From: Pedobacter alluvionis
GTDB taxonomy: Bacteria > Bacteroidota > Bacteroidia > Sphingobacteriales > Sphingobacteriaceae
Direction of reading: 5' to 3'
Assembly (NCBI RefSeq): GCF_003664035.1
Contig: NZ_RCCK01000010.1
Coordinates: 496,001-560,000, forward strand
DNA: 64,000 nt
The position numbers were made by a program, and so were the translations under genes. This document shows positions 37,426 to 47,800 of the stretch, in pieces (the first letter of the stretch is position 1; every line of letters starts with the position of its first letter). Under the pieces are notes generated by a model that was not told the DNA's origin, did no database searches, and saw only the letters and a list, made by a program, of their open reading frames with translations.

Positions 37426-37445
37426 CGCAATACTTTTGTATTGCG
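37426..37445 (+). promoter_or_regulatory. Palindrome CGCAATAC-TTTT-GTATTGCG containing a -7 element
   Basis: Perfect 8-4-8 inverted repeat that includes TACTTTTG (TAnnTTTG, 37431-37438), about 45 bases before the adhesin operon. A dimeric regulator bound here would cover the -7 element. No -33 TTG at the right distance. Confidence 0.5.
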
Positions 37446-37487
37446 AGTAAACAAACAAACTTAATTTTACGTTATCCCAAACTTACA

Positions 37488-39701
37488 TTGAAAAGGCGCT
37501 CCGGTCAATTTTTATTGGTATTTGTGTTATTTTTTATGCCTGCGTATTTATATGCACAGTGTGAAAATACAAAGCGTACTTACGCAGATTTTCAGGGATC
37601 AATCCAATACGGATTTAAGGTATTGGGTGGGTCTTTAATTATGGGTGCCATTTCAGATGCAGGAAACGCTGTTAATGGACAGGTTAAAGATGCATCAACA
37701 TTAGGCGTTGGACTTGGCCTGGAAGGATTGGCATCTTCGACCCAATTCTTACAGTTTAGCGCTGCTGGTGGTTCACCCAGATCAATTCCTGCCAATACTC
37801 CCGTTACCATAAAAATTTCACTCCCTACTGAAGTCTTAAGCGTTCTAAGCGGTGTAGAGATAGGAACATTTACAGGTTTGCATACTGTTGCTGCTGATTG
37901 GCCACTATTGGGATTGCTTGGTCCAGGTCATGATGCGGGATATGCGGCAACTACTGTCCCGATTTATAACTCAACCAATATAGCAGGTGTAATTAGCGGC
38001 TCTGGAGAGGTTGAGATTACACTCATGCCCAACCAGATATACAATGGGATTTACGTAAAAGTATCGGGCAATTTACTCTCGGTAGCATTGTCTACAAAGC
38101 TGTTTCATGCCTATGTTATGGAAACGACTACTGATAAGATTGATTGTGATGAAGTAATTGATGTTTTATCAGGAGTACAGCCTACTGTTATTGGCGGGGT
38201 GTTAAATGCAACCGGAAAGGTAACTGATCCTTTCAATTCGATAGATAACGATAAAGATAGCTATGCGCTGATGGATGTTGGGGCGTCGGTATTAAACAAA
38301 ATATACCTTACGGCAATATTTAATAAACCTTCTCAGCCGAAAGATTCTGTGAGCATTATAATAGGTAAGCCAGGGGGCGGATTACTTAATCTGAATTTAC
38401 TTACGGGATTTATCATTCAGCCTTATTTAAATGGGGTCAAAGCGGGCGATGCCTTCGATAATACAGGGACTTTTCTAAATCTTAGGCTTTTTCCGGGGTC
38501 AACAGATAAATATGTACTCACCTTTCCGATTACTGAGGTTTACGACCGTTTAGAAATCACTACCGGTGGATTGGCCGGTGTGCTGGGCTCACTTCAGATT
38601 TATGATATTAAAAGGAAATTAGCTAAACCACGCACATTGATTGATCCTATCGCTGAGGATACCAGAGCCATCTGTCAGGGAGAAACCACCACCTTTTCCG
38701 TTAACAATCCACAGGCCTGTACAGAATATAAATGGTATGATGCTGAAACAGGAGGTAATTTGTTGCATACCGGAGAAAATTATACTCCTCCATCCTCGCT
38801 ACTTGCCGGAGATTATAGTTATTATGTACAAGGCAGCAGAACGTATTGCGTAACCGGAGTTTCTGAAAGACTCCGTGTAAAATTAAAGGTTAATCCATTA
38901 CCTCCGCTTGATGTTCCGGGTACAACAATTTGCAGTGGAGCTACGGCTACGTTAGCGGTCAGCAATTCAGATATCGCCCAATATACATACAATTGGTATG
39001 CTACTTCCAATGGCGTTGCACCATTTAATACAGGAGCAACCTATACAACGCCCGCCCTTACTGCAAACATTACATACTACGTAGAAGCCATTAATACATT
39101 AACAGGCTGTAAGAATGCCGGGGGGCGCAAAGCAGTATTGGTAAATGTTAAGCCTATTGCTGTCGTAAATCCGATTATTGGCGTAAATACCATCTGTGCA
39201 GGAACTACCACAACTTTAACCAATAGTAATCCTTTGGGTGTTTGGAGTAGTAGCGATGTGGCCATTGCAACAATAGATGCGACAGGAAATGTCACAGCAA
39301 TTGCGGCAGGAAGCGTTGTCATCAGTTACACCGTTGCCGATGATGTTACTTATTGTGGGAAGAAAGTGGATTTTAATTTAACCGTAAATCCACAGCCAAA
39401 TTTGACTTTAGGGTCAGATCCGGGAATTTGCGAAGGACTTACTACAACTAAGATTGCTTATACCAATCCTGTTTTTAACCCGATTACCTATAGCATTTCT
39501 TGGGCGGGGAATTTACTCCCTGGCGTTTCAAGTCAAAGCTTGCCAGCAAATGAAATTACAATCAACGTTCCATCAAATACACCGGTAGCTGTATATCAAG
39601 GGGTATTGACCATTAAAAATGCAAATGGCTGCGAACGGGCTATCCCTTTTAGTTTTAGGGTAAAGCTTGTGCCACATAAACCAACAGTATCCATTAACTA
39701 A
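37488..39701 (+). CDS. Secreted Ig-like repeat surface protein
   Basis: 737 residues; TTG start, because it alone gives a complete signal peptide (KRRSGQFLLVFVLFFMPAYL, ending YAQ). Residues about 28-385 form a unique domain beginning CENTKRTYADF; later come Ig-like modules with Cys pairs (CQGETTTFSVNN, CSGATATLAVSN, CAGTTTTLTNSN) and a BIG2-like unit (WSSSDVAIATIDATGNVTAI). No type IX C-terminal domain at its end (VPHKPTVSIN). Heads an operon-like run of four genes ending in PorP/SprF, so it is probably an adhesin subunit. Confidence 0.7.
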   Translation: MKRRSGQFLLVFVLFFMPAYLYAQCENTKRTYADFQGSIQYGFKVLGGSLIMGAISDAGNAVNGQVKDASTLGVGLGLEGLASSTQFLQFSAAGGSPRSIPANTPVTIKISLPTEVLSVLSGVEIGTFTGLHTVAADWPLLGLLGPGHDAGYAATTVPIYNSTNIAGVISGSGEVEITLMPNQIYNGIYVKVSGNLLSVALSTKLFHAYVMETTTDKIDCDEVIDVLSGVQPTVIGGVLNATGKVTDPFNSIDNDKDSYALMDVGASVLNKIYLTAIFNKPSQPKDSVSIIIGKPGGGLLNLNLLTGFIIQPYLNGVKAGDAFDNTGTFLNLRLFPGSTDKYVLTFPITEVYDRLEITTGGLAGVLGSLQIYDIKRKLAKPRTLIDPIAEDTRAICQGETTTFSVNNPQACTEYKWYDAETGGNLLHTGENYTPPSSLLAGDYSYYVQGSRTYCVTGVSERLRVKLKVNPLPPLDVPGTTICSGATATLAVSNSDIAQYTYNWYATSNGVAPFNTGATYTTPALTANITYYVEAINTLTGCKNAGGRKAVLVNVKPIAVVNPIIGVNTICAGTTTTLTNSNPLGVWSSSDVAIATIDATGNVTAIAAGSVVISYTVADDVTYCGKKVDFNLTVNPQPNLTLGSDPGICEGLTTTKIAYTNPVFNPITYSISWAGNLLPGVSSQSLPANEITINVPSNTPVAVYQGVLTIKNANGCERAIPFSFRVKLVPHKPTVSIN

Positions 39702-39738
39702 AAACAAAATAAATTATTCACTCAAACAAATTAAAATC

Positions 39739-40464
39739 ATGGCAAAAAAAACTAAAAAACGTTATCTAAGAATCTTTGTATTCTTAATGCTCTTATTGCC
39801 ACTGGGTGCCATTGCACAAACGCCACCAGATGCATATCTGTGCGGAACCGGTACAGTAAAACTTACCCCAACATTTACGGGTTATGCCCCTGCTGCTAAC
39901 GATAAAATTATCTGGTCGGTCGATGGTACTCCGCAGGCTGCTGTTATATATACTACCGCTGCTGATGCAATTTACAACGTTCCCGCAACACTAGCCACTG
40001 GAAGGCATACTTACTCTGTTCAAGTTCAGCCAGCTGATGCGAATCTTTGTCCTAGTGATGCCTCTGATAATACGGTTGTAGAAAAATTACCTACCCCTCT
40101 TATCGATGTTGCAGCTCCTGGAAGTACTTATTGTACCGATCAAACAGCGAACACGGTAATTACGGCGAGTAAGGGTGCTTCAATAACATTACCAACTGGT
40201 GTAACTATGACTTATGTTTGGTCTGCAACTCTCGGTGGTACCGCAGTGGCTGATATTACAACTTTAGGTGCAGCCTCTGCTTCTGGAGATACTTTTACGC
40301 TTAAAGCAGGTGTAACTCCAGGTGCGTATGTTTTCACTGCTACTGGAAGTTATGCTACAGGTGGTGTTCAGATTGTGCCTGCAACAACTTGTACGGCAAC
40401 TGAAAGTAAAGCCATAACTGTTACTGCTAAACCAGGTAAAGCAACTATCGCGGTAGCCCCATAG
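39739..40464 (+). CDS. Secreted Ig-like protein, unknown
   Basis: 241 residues from ATG 39739 (MAKKTKKRYLRIFVFL), signal peptide to GAIAQ. Contains two or three Ig-like or PKD-like units (YLCGTGTVKLTPTFTGY, TYCTDQTANTVITASKG) rich in Thr and Ala. It lacks a recognisable sorting domain and ends KPGKATIAVAP. It lies between two larger members of the adhesin operon. Confidence 0.7.
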   Translation: MAKKTKKRYLRIFVFLMLLLPLGAIAQTPPDAYLCGTGTVKLTPTFTGYAPAANDKIIWSVDGTPQAAVIYTTAADAIYNVPATLATGRHTYSVQVQPADANLCPSDASDNTVVEKLPTPLIDVAAPGSTYCTDQTANTVITASKGASITLPTGVTMTYVWSATLGGTAVADITTLGAASASGDTFTLKAGVTPGAYVFTATGSYATGGVQIVPATTCTATESKAITVTAKPGKATIAVAP

Positions 40465-40495
40465 GTATTACTGCTGAGCTGGTTTAATCATTCTG

Positions 40496-41431
40496 ATGTT
40501 TAACAGATTTGGAATAATTGTATTCAGTGTGCTGATGCTTGCTGCAGTGGCATGCTTTGCGCAATCTTCTAATCCAAACACGCTGAACCTTAAACCAGGT
40601 GTTGCCGTTAAACTTCGGGCTAACGGTACAGGTGCTACATCTTATCAATGGTTCAGAAACGGTCAGGCTATTCCTGGTGCTAACTTGCAAGATTATGTGG
40701 TAAATGCTGCCGGAAAATATACGGTTATTACTTTTAGTTTAGGTGGCTGTAGTTCAGACCTCTCCGAAGAGATGGAAGTGATTATGGAATCACAGATCTC
40801 AGCAGATGTTTCGATTGTTAAAAGGTCAGAAAGTAGGCAGGTAATAAATACAGAGACATTTAAATACAATTTATTGGTTCGCAACAATGGCCTGGGCATG
40901 GCTACCAATCTACAGGTGAAAGACGATCTTCCGGAAAATCTAACCTTTGTAAGTGTTGATCCTGCTGTTGTTGGTACTGCAAGTTATAACGATCAAACCA
41001 AAACAGTTTCCTGGGCTATACCATCACTTGCTAATGGCAGTTTTGTTGAACTGATTATTAATGTAAGGTCGATGAAACCTGGTAATGTGGTTAATCGTGC
41101 CACTGTTACGATTGATGAACCAGATCCCGATCCATCAAATAACATCTCTGTGGATACAAAGGAAATTACCGGACTTAAAATCCCAAATGTGTTTACCCCA
41201 AATGGTGATGGAAAGAATGAAACCTTTTTTATTGAGCGGTTGGACCTTTACAGCGAAAATCAGCTTACCATTATTAATCGCTGGGGAAGTACGGTCTATG
41301 AAAAGAAAGGCTATTTAAATGACTGGACAGCGAACGGTCTGGTAGATGGAACTTATTTCTATGTGATTAAGGTAAAAACGGCAAGTGCTCAATGGCAGGA
41401 ATTTAAAGGCTACGTAACCGTAATGAGATAG
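40496..41431 (+). CDS. Type IX secreted protein with type B C-terminal sorting domain
   Basis: 311 residues. Signal peptide to CFAQ; an Ig-like unit (VKLRANGTGATSYQWFRNG); a DUF11-type repeat (SADVSIVKRSESRQVINTET ... VNRATVTIDEPDPDPSNNIS); and the gliding-motility-associated C-terminal domain from about 232 (IPNVFTPNGDGKNETFFIER, LTIINRWGSTVYEKKGYLND, GTYFYVIKV). Such domains direct export by the type IX system and attachment to the surface. Directly followed by its likely partner PorP/SprF. Confidence 0.88.
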   Translation: MFNRFGIIVFSVLMLAAVACFAQSSNPNTLNLKPGVAVKLRANGTGATSYQWFRNGQAIPGANLQDYVVNAAGKYTVITFSLGGCSSDLSEEMEVIMESQISADVSIVKRSESRQVINTETFKYNLLVRNNGLGMATNLQVKDDLPENLTFVSVDPAVVGTASYNDQTKTVSWAIPSLANGSFVELIINVRSMKPGNVVNRATVTIDEPDPDPSNNISVDTKEITGLKIPNVFTPNGDGKNETFFIERLDLYSENQLTIINRWGSTVYEKKGYLNDWTANGLVDGTYFYVIKVKTASAQWQEFKGYVTVMR

Positions 41432-41453
41432 ATGAAAGTTAAAATGTGAGGAT

Positions 41454-42425
41454 ATGAAAAAGATAGTTTTAACGACATTGTTTAATTTATTCTGCCTTTG
41501 TCTGTTTGCTCAGCAGAATGCACAGTTTGGACAATATATGTTTAATGGTTTGTATATCAATCCGGCTTATGCGGGCTACAAGGAAGAACTCTATATGCAG
41601 GCTTTCGTCCGGGCTCAATGGACAGGTATTCAGGGCGCTCCCCAAACGCTTTCCATATCAGTAGATGAAGCAGTTAAAGAAGAAACTCTGGGTTTGGGTT
41701 TATTGGTATCTAAAGATAAAATTGGCGCGCAGAACTCGTTAAACTTATCAGGAAATTTTGCTTATCGCATTAAATTAGACCGTACTGAAACCAATGTACT
41801 TGCCTTTGGCGTTGGAATTGGTGTAATGCAGATGGGACTGAATGGGAGTTTACTAGATCCGACCGAAACTGGCGACAACCGGATTCCGACCGGATATGAA
41901 AGTAGGACTGTGCCGGATGTCAGGGCGGGGGTACATTACTCGAACGAGAAATTCTTTATCGGTTTCTCTGCCAATAACTTGCTTACACAGTATCTTCCAG
42001 TTTTTAGGGATAATAATCTCCTTAATATTGCTTCCAGGCCGCATTTTTATTTATCGGCCGGCATGATATTTCCAATGGATAATGATTTTATGTTCAAACC
42101 TACTTTTTTGATTAAAGATGATTTGAATGGGCCAACCTCATTAGATCTTAACGCTTTTTTAATGATCAGGGAAAAGCTTTGGTTAGGTGCAGCGTATAGA
42201 ACCTCTGTAAAACTTTATCCTAAGCCTGTACTGCAAAACAATTTAAGGGCAAGAAGTGCCGTCGGACTGGTTGCCGAGTTCTTTGTCCGCGAAAACCTGC
42301 GGATTGGCTATGGTTACGACTACAGTTTAAATAAATTGCGTAACTATGATTATGGCTCACACGAAGTTTCCATCGGTTATTACCTGCAAACTGCAAAAAG
42401 CAGAAGACCAAAGTGTTACTTCTGA
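41454..42425 (+). CDS. PorP/SprF family type IX secretion membrane protein
   Basis: 323 residues. Outer-membrane barrel; signal peptide to LFAQQ and the hallmark AQFGQYMFNGLYINPAYAGY. SprF-type proteins are needed for export or anchoring of adjacent type B CTD proteins such as SprB, which fits the gene just upstream. Starts 22 bases after it. Arrangement typical of gliding or adhesion operons. Confidence 0.93.
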   Translation: MKKIVLTTLFNLFCLCLFAQQNAQFGQYMFNGLYINPAYAGYKEELYMQAFVRAQWTGIQGAPQTLSISVDEAVKEETLGLGLLVSKDKIGAQNSLNLSGNFAYRIKLDRTETNVLAFGVGIGVMQMGLNGSLLDPTETGDNRIPTGYESRTVPDVRAGVHYSNEKFFIGFSANNLLTQYLPVFRDNNLLNIASRPHFYLSAGMIFPMDNDFMFKPTFLIKDDLNGPTSLDLNAFLMIREKLWLGAAYRTSVKLYPKPVLQNNLRARSAVGLVAEFFVRENLRIGYGYDYSLNKLRNYDYGSHEVSIGYYLQTAKSRRPKCYF

Positions 42426-42615
42426 TAGTTAAGCTCCTCTAAGCCTAACTCACTATTTTTTAGGCTAATCTAAATTTCGTTAAAAATATACTGCCTTGCT
42501 ATTCGCTTTCTCTGGCAATCTTTGTTTTAAAGAGTTACCCTTCCAAACAAGTGTTGGTTATAAGATTGGTTTATCTGGCAATAAGCTCTTTTTACTACAG
42601 CAAAAGCGAATGATC

Positions 42616-42850
42616 ATGCTACATTTAAAGCACACTCTACAAGAAGTATTCGGCAGCAATTTATGGTAATATCTTAAGGTGTGTAGGTGACGAAGAAAAA
42701 GCTAAATTAATTTTAGAACAAACATTCCGTGAAGCTTGGTATTATTTTCCGCAATTTGATGAGACTAGATTCAGAATTTTTACCTGGATAAATCAGTATG
42801 CGCTTAAAAACATTAGAAAATATACATTACAAAGCTTGGAGACAGCATAA
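42616..42850 (+). pseudogene. ECF sigma factor relic (region 2 only)
   Basis: In-frame stretch 42629-42850 reads LYKKYSAAIYGNILRCVGDE, then LEQTFREAWYYFPQFDETRF and FTWINQYALKNI, a clear sigma region 2. It has no in-frame start (a stop lies immediately before) and no region 4. An ATG at 42616 lies in another frame, so a one-base indel may have separated it. Cannot make a normal sigma factor. Confidence 0.6.
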
Positions 42851-42931
42851 CGGGGTTATTAATCTACTTTATTTTTATATATCATTTAAAATTGCTATAA
42901 TTAAGGGTCTAAAGTCTATCTCTGTTTATTT

Positions 42932-43537
42932 ATGCTCGAATCCCGTAAGGTATTTTTGGTGAGCGCTGTATTAAGTTATTTCAGCGGTTTATGTCCAATA
43001 ACCTCTGGATTTATCCAGGAAATAAAAAAAAATGTAGAGCCTCTTCTAGTCAGGAAGAATAAATACATTTTATCACCTCTCGATAATAATGATTATGTTT
43101 TTTTTGTAGTATCAGGTTTGGTAAGAGGTTTTATTAAAGATGGTAATAAAGAGATTACCACCTGGATTAGTTTAGGAAATGAATTGATTGGCGCGATTCA
43201 ACATCCCGATGAATACCACAAGCCCTCTATTGAATATTTGCAGGCATTGGAAAATTCAGAATTAGTTGCCATTCCGCGCTTATTGATTAATAAGCTTTAT
43301 GCCAATTACCAGGAAACGAATGTTATTGTCAGAAAGATTTTAGCGCTTCAGTATCATGTCGCCTCTGAGCGGGCTATAATCGCACGGATACCTTCGGCAG
43401 AAAGGCGTTATGAAAAATTCCTGGAACTAAATTCCGTTGATATATCTAGAGTACCTTTAAGGTGTTTAGCCAGTTATTTAGGCATGCGCTTAGAAACACT
43501 TAGCCGTATACGCAGTAAGTTGGTAAGGCAGCGCTGA
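42932..43537 (+). CDS. Crp/Fnr family transcriptional regulator
   Basis: 201 residues. cNMP-binding fold about 25-120 (VSGLVRGFIKDGNKEITTWI), dimer helix, then a winged helix about 165-200 (RVPLRCLASYLGMRLETLSR IRSK). Its effector domain resembles that of the Crp-AraC fusion at 1922 (both KEITTW/KITTY after the KGAL/SGLVRG turn). Ligand and targets unknown. Confidence 0.85.
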   Translation: MLESRKVFLVSAVLSYFSGLCPITSGFIQEIKKNVEPLLVRKNKYILSPLDNNDYVFFVVSGLVRGFIKDGNKEITTWISLGNELIGAIQHPDEYHKPSIEYLQALENSELVAIPRLLINKLYANYQETNVIVRKILALQYHVASERAIIARIPSAERRYEKFLELNSVDISRVPLRCLASYLGMRLETLSRIRSKLVRQR

Positions 43538-43749
43538 TGTAATGGGTAAAAATGTTTCTCAGTTGATTTCAATTATAACAGGTTAGGGCGATCCGCGAGG
43601 GAAATATACATACTTGAATTTATGCTCGCATATTACTATACACTTTTTTACCGGTTGATATTCAACATTTGTGTTTAGGTTACACGCTTCCCTAAAACCA
43701 AAACATATTTAGCGAAGAATTTTCGCTTTTTATTTCATTTAAATTCAAA

Positions 43750-43785
43750 TCTTCATCAAATCTTAATCTTTCTGCCGTAATATTG
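43750..43785 (+). promoter_or_regulatory. 11-bp direct repeats (PhoB-box-like) and -7 element before a small RNA
   Basis: TCTTCATC (43750) and TCTTAATC (43761) repeat with an 11-bp period, followed nine bases later by TAATATTG (one mismatch to TAnnTTTG). No -33 TTG is present. OmpR/PhoB-type activators bind such direct repeats next to weak promoters. Confidence 0.4.
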
Positions 43786-43789
43786 TAGG

Positions 43790-43877
43790 CATAAGGGGTG
43801 AGAGCCTTATACCAACTTCATAAGTTGAGAGCGTTAATTTAGATAGGGGATGTAGCCAGTGGCTACATCCTTTTTTT
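43790..43877 (+). ncRNA. Candidate structured small RNA of about 88 nt
   Basis: Three consecutive perfect hairpins: ATAAGG / CCTTAT (43791-43810), CAACTT / AAGTTG (43813-43827), and the terminator GGATGTAGCC-AGT-GGCTACATCC followed by seven T (43848-43877). No ORF. It matches no riboswitch or RNA family I can recall; TPP was considered and does not fit. Confidence 0.6.
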
Positions 43878-43996
43878 GCGCTCATAATATTATTAAACAG
43901 AACAAGTCTTGGGCTTTCAATCAAAAATCTCTTATATGCCCATTTCTCAAAATAAAATAGTCAATGCATCAGATTAATGATACCATAATCAGATAA

Positions 43997-44152
43997 AAGC
44001 CAGCTTATTTAATCCATGGTCGTGTTGGTGCTCTGAGAAAGTATGGTGTCGGTGAAACCGAGATTATCTTCAACCCTATGGGTATATCAATAAAAAAATA
44101 CTATGATTATCCAAAAGAAAACCAAAAACAACTGATAATTGATTTTTTTTAA
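43997..44152 (+). pseudogene. Relic of an AraC-type regulator N-terminal region
   Basis: A 51-codon stretch between stops reads AYLIHGRVGALRKYGVGETE then IIFNPMGISI, recalling the sensor domain of a class of Bacteroidota AraC regulators. No start codon and no HTH. Recognition is weak. Confidence 0.35.
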
Positions 44153-44265
44153 ACTTTTCGGTTGCAGGTTCGTGATTTCAATCATTTGCACTGATTCGCG
44201 GATTGTAGATAAGTTTCTTGTAATTACGGAATTTTTAAGGCTATTGGGTTACAAATACTCTTTAA

Positions 44266-44425
44266 ATAAGAAAAGGGACAACTTATCCAAGCTTGTCCCT
44301 TTTTTCTAACCAAATATAAACCTGTTATGAGCCAGGCTTTGTCTTTAACTTTCTTTCTAAACCGGGGTCTATCCAGGAAGTGATTTATCTTTTTTCATTA
44401 TTAACAAACATCGTTCCGTTTATTA
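44266..44425 (-). ncRNA. Candidate small RNA of about 160 nt under a palindromic operator
   Basis: Minus-strand promoter -7 TATATTTG (44438-44431) lies just downstream of the palindrome at 44452-44470. The transcript ends at the terminator AAAAGGGACAA / TTGTCCCTTTT (44271-44303). The longest ATG frames inside are under ten codons. The words GGTTTA and GAAAG, plus a tail CTTATTTAAA after the terminator, are also found in the RNA candidate at 36.4 kb. Confidence 0.5.
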
Positions 44426-44451
44426 CTCTACAAATATAGTAAAAAAAATGA

Positions 44452-44470
44452 TAGTGTAAAAAATACACTA
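44452..44470. promoter_or_regulatory. Palindrome TAGTGTA-AAAAA-TACACTA (site A)
   Basis: Perfect 7-5-7 inverted repeat, 13 bases upstream of a minus-strand -7 element. The same core (GTGTA-N5-TACAC) occurs at 47710-47724 and 49634-49648. Proposed operator for the Nudix-type regulator encoded at 47801. Confidence 0.6.
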
Positions 44471-44784
44471 AGAAAATTTTAAGTATTTTTTTTGTCATTT
44501 TTTATTTCCTGTTCTTTTTTCATGAGCTTTTGGGATTTAAAATGATGGTATTGCAAATATAAGGCTAAAATATGTTAACGAATTGTTAAATATTATCAAT
44601 TTATGGTATTATTTAGTCAAATATTATTTAATTACTGGTAAAAAGTTTATTTGGCTTGATTTTTTTAAAATTATTTTAGTTTTTCAGTTTTATAAGTGGG
44701 TTTTGCAGGTGAAAATTTAATATAATTAATTTTCTTAGTGATTTTGAAATATGATTTTACAGGTGAAAATCTTGTTTAAAACAA

Positions 44785-44818
44785 AAAAGGCAACATTAAT
44801 TGAATAATGTTGCCTTTT
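44785..44818 (-). terminator. Terminator of the pfkA-gapA operon
   Basis: AAAAGGCAACATT / AATGTTGCCTTTT, a perfect 13-bp stem followed on the minus strand by further T. Confidence 0.85.
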
Positions 44819-44852
44819 ATATCGTTTGAAAATCGCTTAAAGCATTTTTTCT

Positions 44853-46701
<1,849 letters not shown>

Positions 46702-46702
46702 A

Positions 46703-47689
46703 TTATATTGAAAGTACCTCTGTCATTTCCATTAAATCGGGCTCGAGTTTAAAAGAATGAGCAGTTAAAGCCTCTCTTATGCTGGTTAATTTTATTTCAT
46801 TTCCTTTTAAACCGACCATTTGCTCCGTTTCGCCTGCAATTAACGCATTTACCGCGGCAAAACCTAAACGACTGCCTAAAATTCTGTCGAAACTGCTGGG
46901 GCTACCGCCACGTTGAAGGTGGCCAAGTATGGTTACTTTGGTGTCGTAATGATCAAAAGTTTCTTTTACCTTTTTAGCAATATCGTAAGCTCCGCCTTGT
47001 TTATGGCCTTCTGCCACAATAACGATACTTGATGATTTTTTTGTTGCTGCACCTAAGGCCAGTTTATTAATCAATTCATTCACGCTGGTTTCCCTTTCAG
47101 GCAACAAGACAGCCTCGGCACCACTTGCAATTGAACTCCTGAGCGCAATACAGCCAGAATCGCGTCCCATTACCTCTATGAAGAATAAACGGTCGTGCGC
47201 ATCTGCTGTATCCCTTATTTTATCAATTGCTTCGATTACAGTGTTAATCGCTGTATCGTAACCTAAAGTAAAGTCAGATCCTACTAAATCGTTATCAATA
47301 GTCCCTGGTATACCGATCACTTTAACCCCAAAAGTTTCCGAAAAACGTTTAGCTCCGGTAAATGTTCCATCGCCACCAATGACCACTAATCCATCGATAT
47401 CGTTTTTCTTTAAGTTATTGTAGGCAATCTGCTGACCTTCGTCTGTTTTAAATTCTAAACAGCGTGCAGTTTTTAATATGGTGCCGCCCAAGTGTAAAAT
47501 ATTACTTACAGAACGGGCGTCCATTGGTTTTATGTTGTCGGTTATTAAACCCTGGTAACCTTGCATTACACCAAACATATTAATGCCATGGTAAATTCCG
47601 GTACGAACAACAGCTCTGATTGCTGCATTCATTCCAGGGGCATCGCCTCCAGAAGTTAATACAGCTATATTTTTTATATTTGGCTCCAT
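46703..47689 (-). CDS. pfkA: ATP-dependent 6-phosphofructokinase
   Basis: 328 residues. Phosphorylates fructose 6-phosphate. Seen: TSGGDAPGMNAAIRAVVR, GGDGTFTGA, the catalytic GTIDNDL, and MGRDSG. First gene of the pfkA-BadF-gap operon. Its upstream region contains palindrome site B and a -7-like TATATTCG on the minus strand, and is shared with the divergent Nudix-type regulator. Confidence 0.96.
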   Translation of the reverse strand: MEPNIKNIAVLTSGGDAPGMNAAIRAVVRTGIYHGINMFGVMQGYQGLITDNIKPMDARSVSNILHLGGTILKTARCLEFKTDEGQQIAYNNLKKNDIDGLVVIGGDGTFTGAKRFSETFGVKVIGIPGTIDNDLVGSDFTLGYDTAINTVIEAIDKIRDTADAHDRLFFIEVMGRDSGCIALRSSIASGAEAVLLPERETSVNELINKLALGAATKKSSSIVIVAEGHKQGGAYDIAKKVKETFDHYDTKVTILGHLQRGGSPSSFDRILGSRLGFAAVNALIAGETEQMVGLKGNEIKLTSIREALTAHSFKLEPDLMEMTEVLSI

Positions 47690-47709
47690 CTTTATAATAC
47701 GAATATAGT

Positions 47710-47724
47710 GTGTATTTTTTACAC
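47710..47724. promoter_or_regulatory. Palindrome GTGTA-TTTTT-TACAC (site B) between pfkA and the Nudix regulator
   Basis: Same core as sites A and C. It lies 21 bases upstream of pfkA, immediately next to its -7-like element, and 77 bases from the divergent regulator gene. Confidence 0.6.
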
Positions 47725-47800
47725 TAAGTAATTTATTTTATTTTTTTTACTTAATATTGAAAGTCATACCTTTATCTGCTTAAAATAACTAAATTTTACT

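Larger units (their letters stand above)
36032..37487. other. 1.45-kb intergenic region with repeats and a small RNA candidate
   Basis: Contains a family 4 repeat (36104-36200), a minus-strand RNA candidate (36356-36420), hairpins around 37072-37153, and the palindromic promoter at 37426-37445. Short open frames here look non-coding. Nothing else supported. Confidence 0.6.
43538..44852. other. 1.3-kb intergenic region with two small RNA candidates and a relic
   Basis: Holds a terminator-like hairpin at 43711-43730 (AGCGAA / TTCGCT then T run), a structured RNA candidate at 43790-43877, an AraC-like relic at 43997-44152, a minus-strand RNA candidate at 44266-44425, and the gapA terminator at 44785-44818. 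The rest is AT-rich and featureless. Confidence 0.6.

Noticed and set aside
43785..43877. Possible TPP riboswitch (GGGGTGAGAGCC ... GTTGAGAG)
   Set aside because: The conserved CUGAGA and ACCUGAUCUGGAUAAUGCCAGCG core is absent, and the element ends in its own terminator with no thiamine gene behind it.
44266..44425. 6S RNA as identity of the minus-strand RNA candidate
   Set aside because: The 5' and 3' ends do not pair to make the long closing stem and central bubble expected of 6S RNA.
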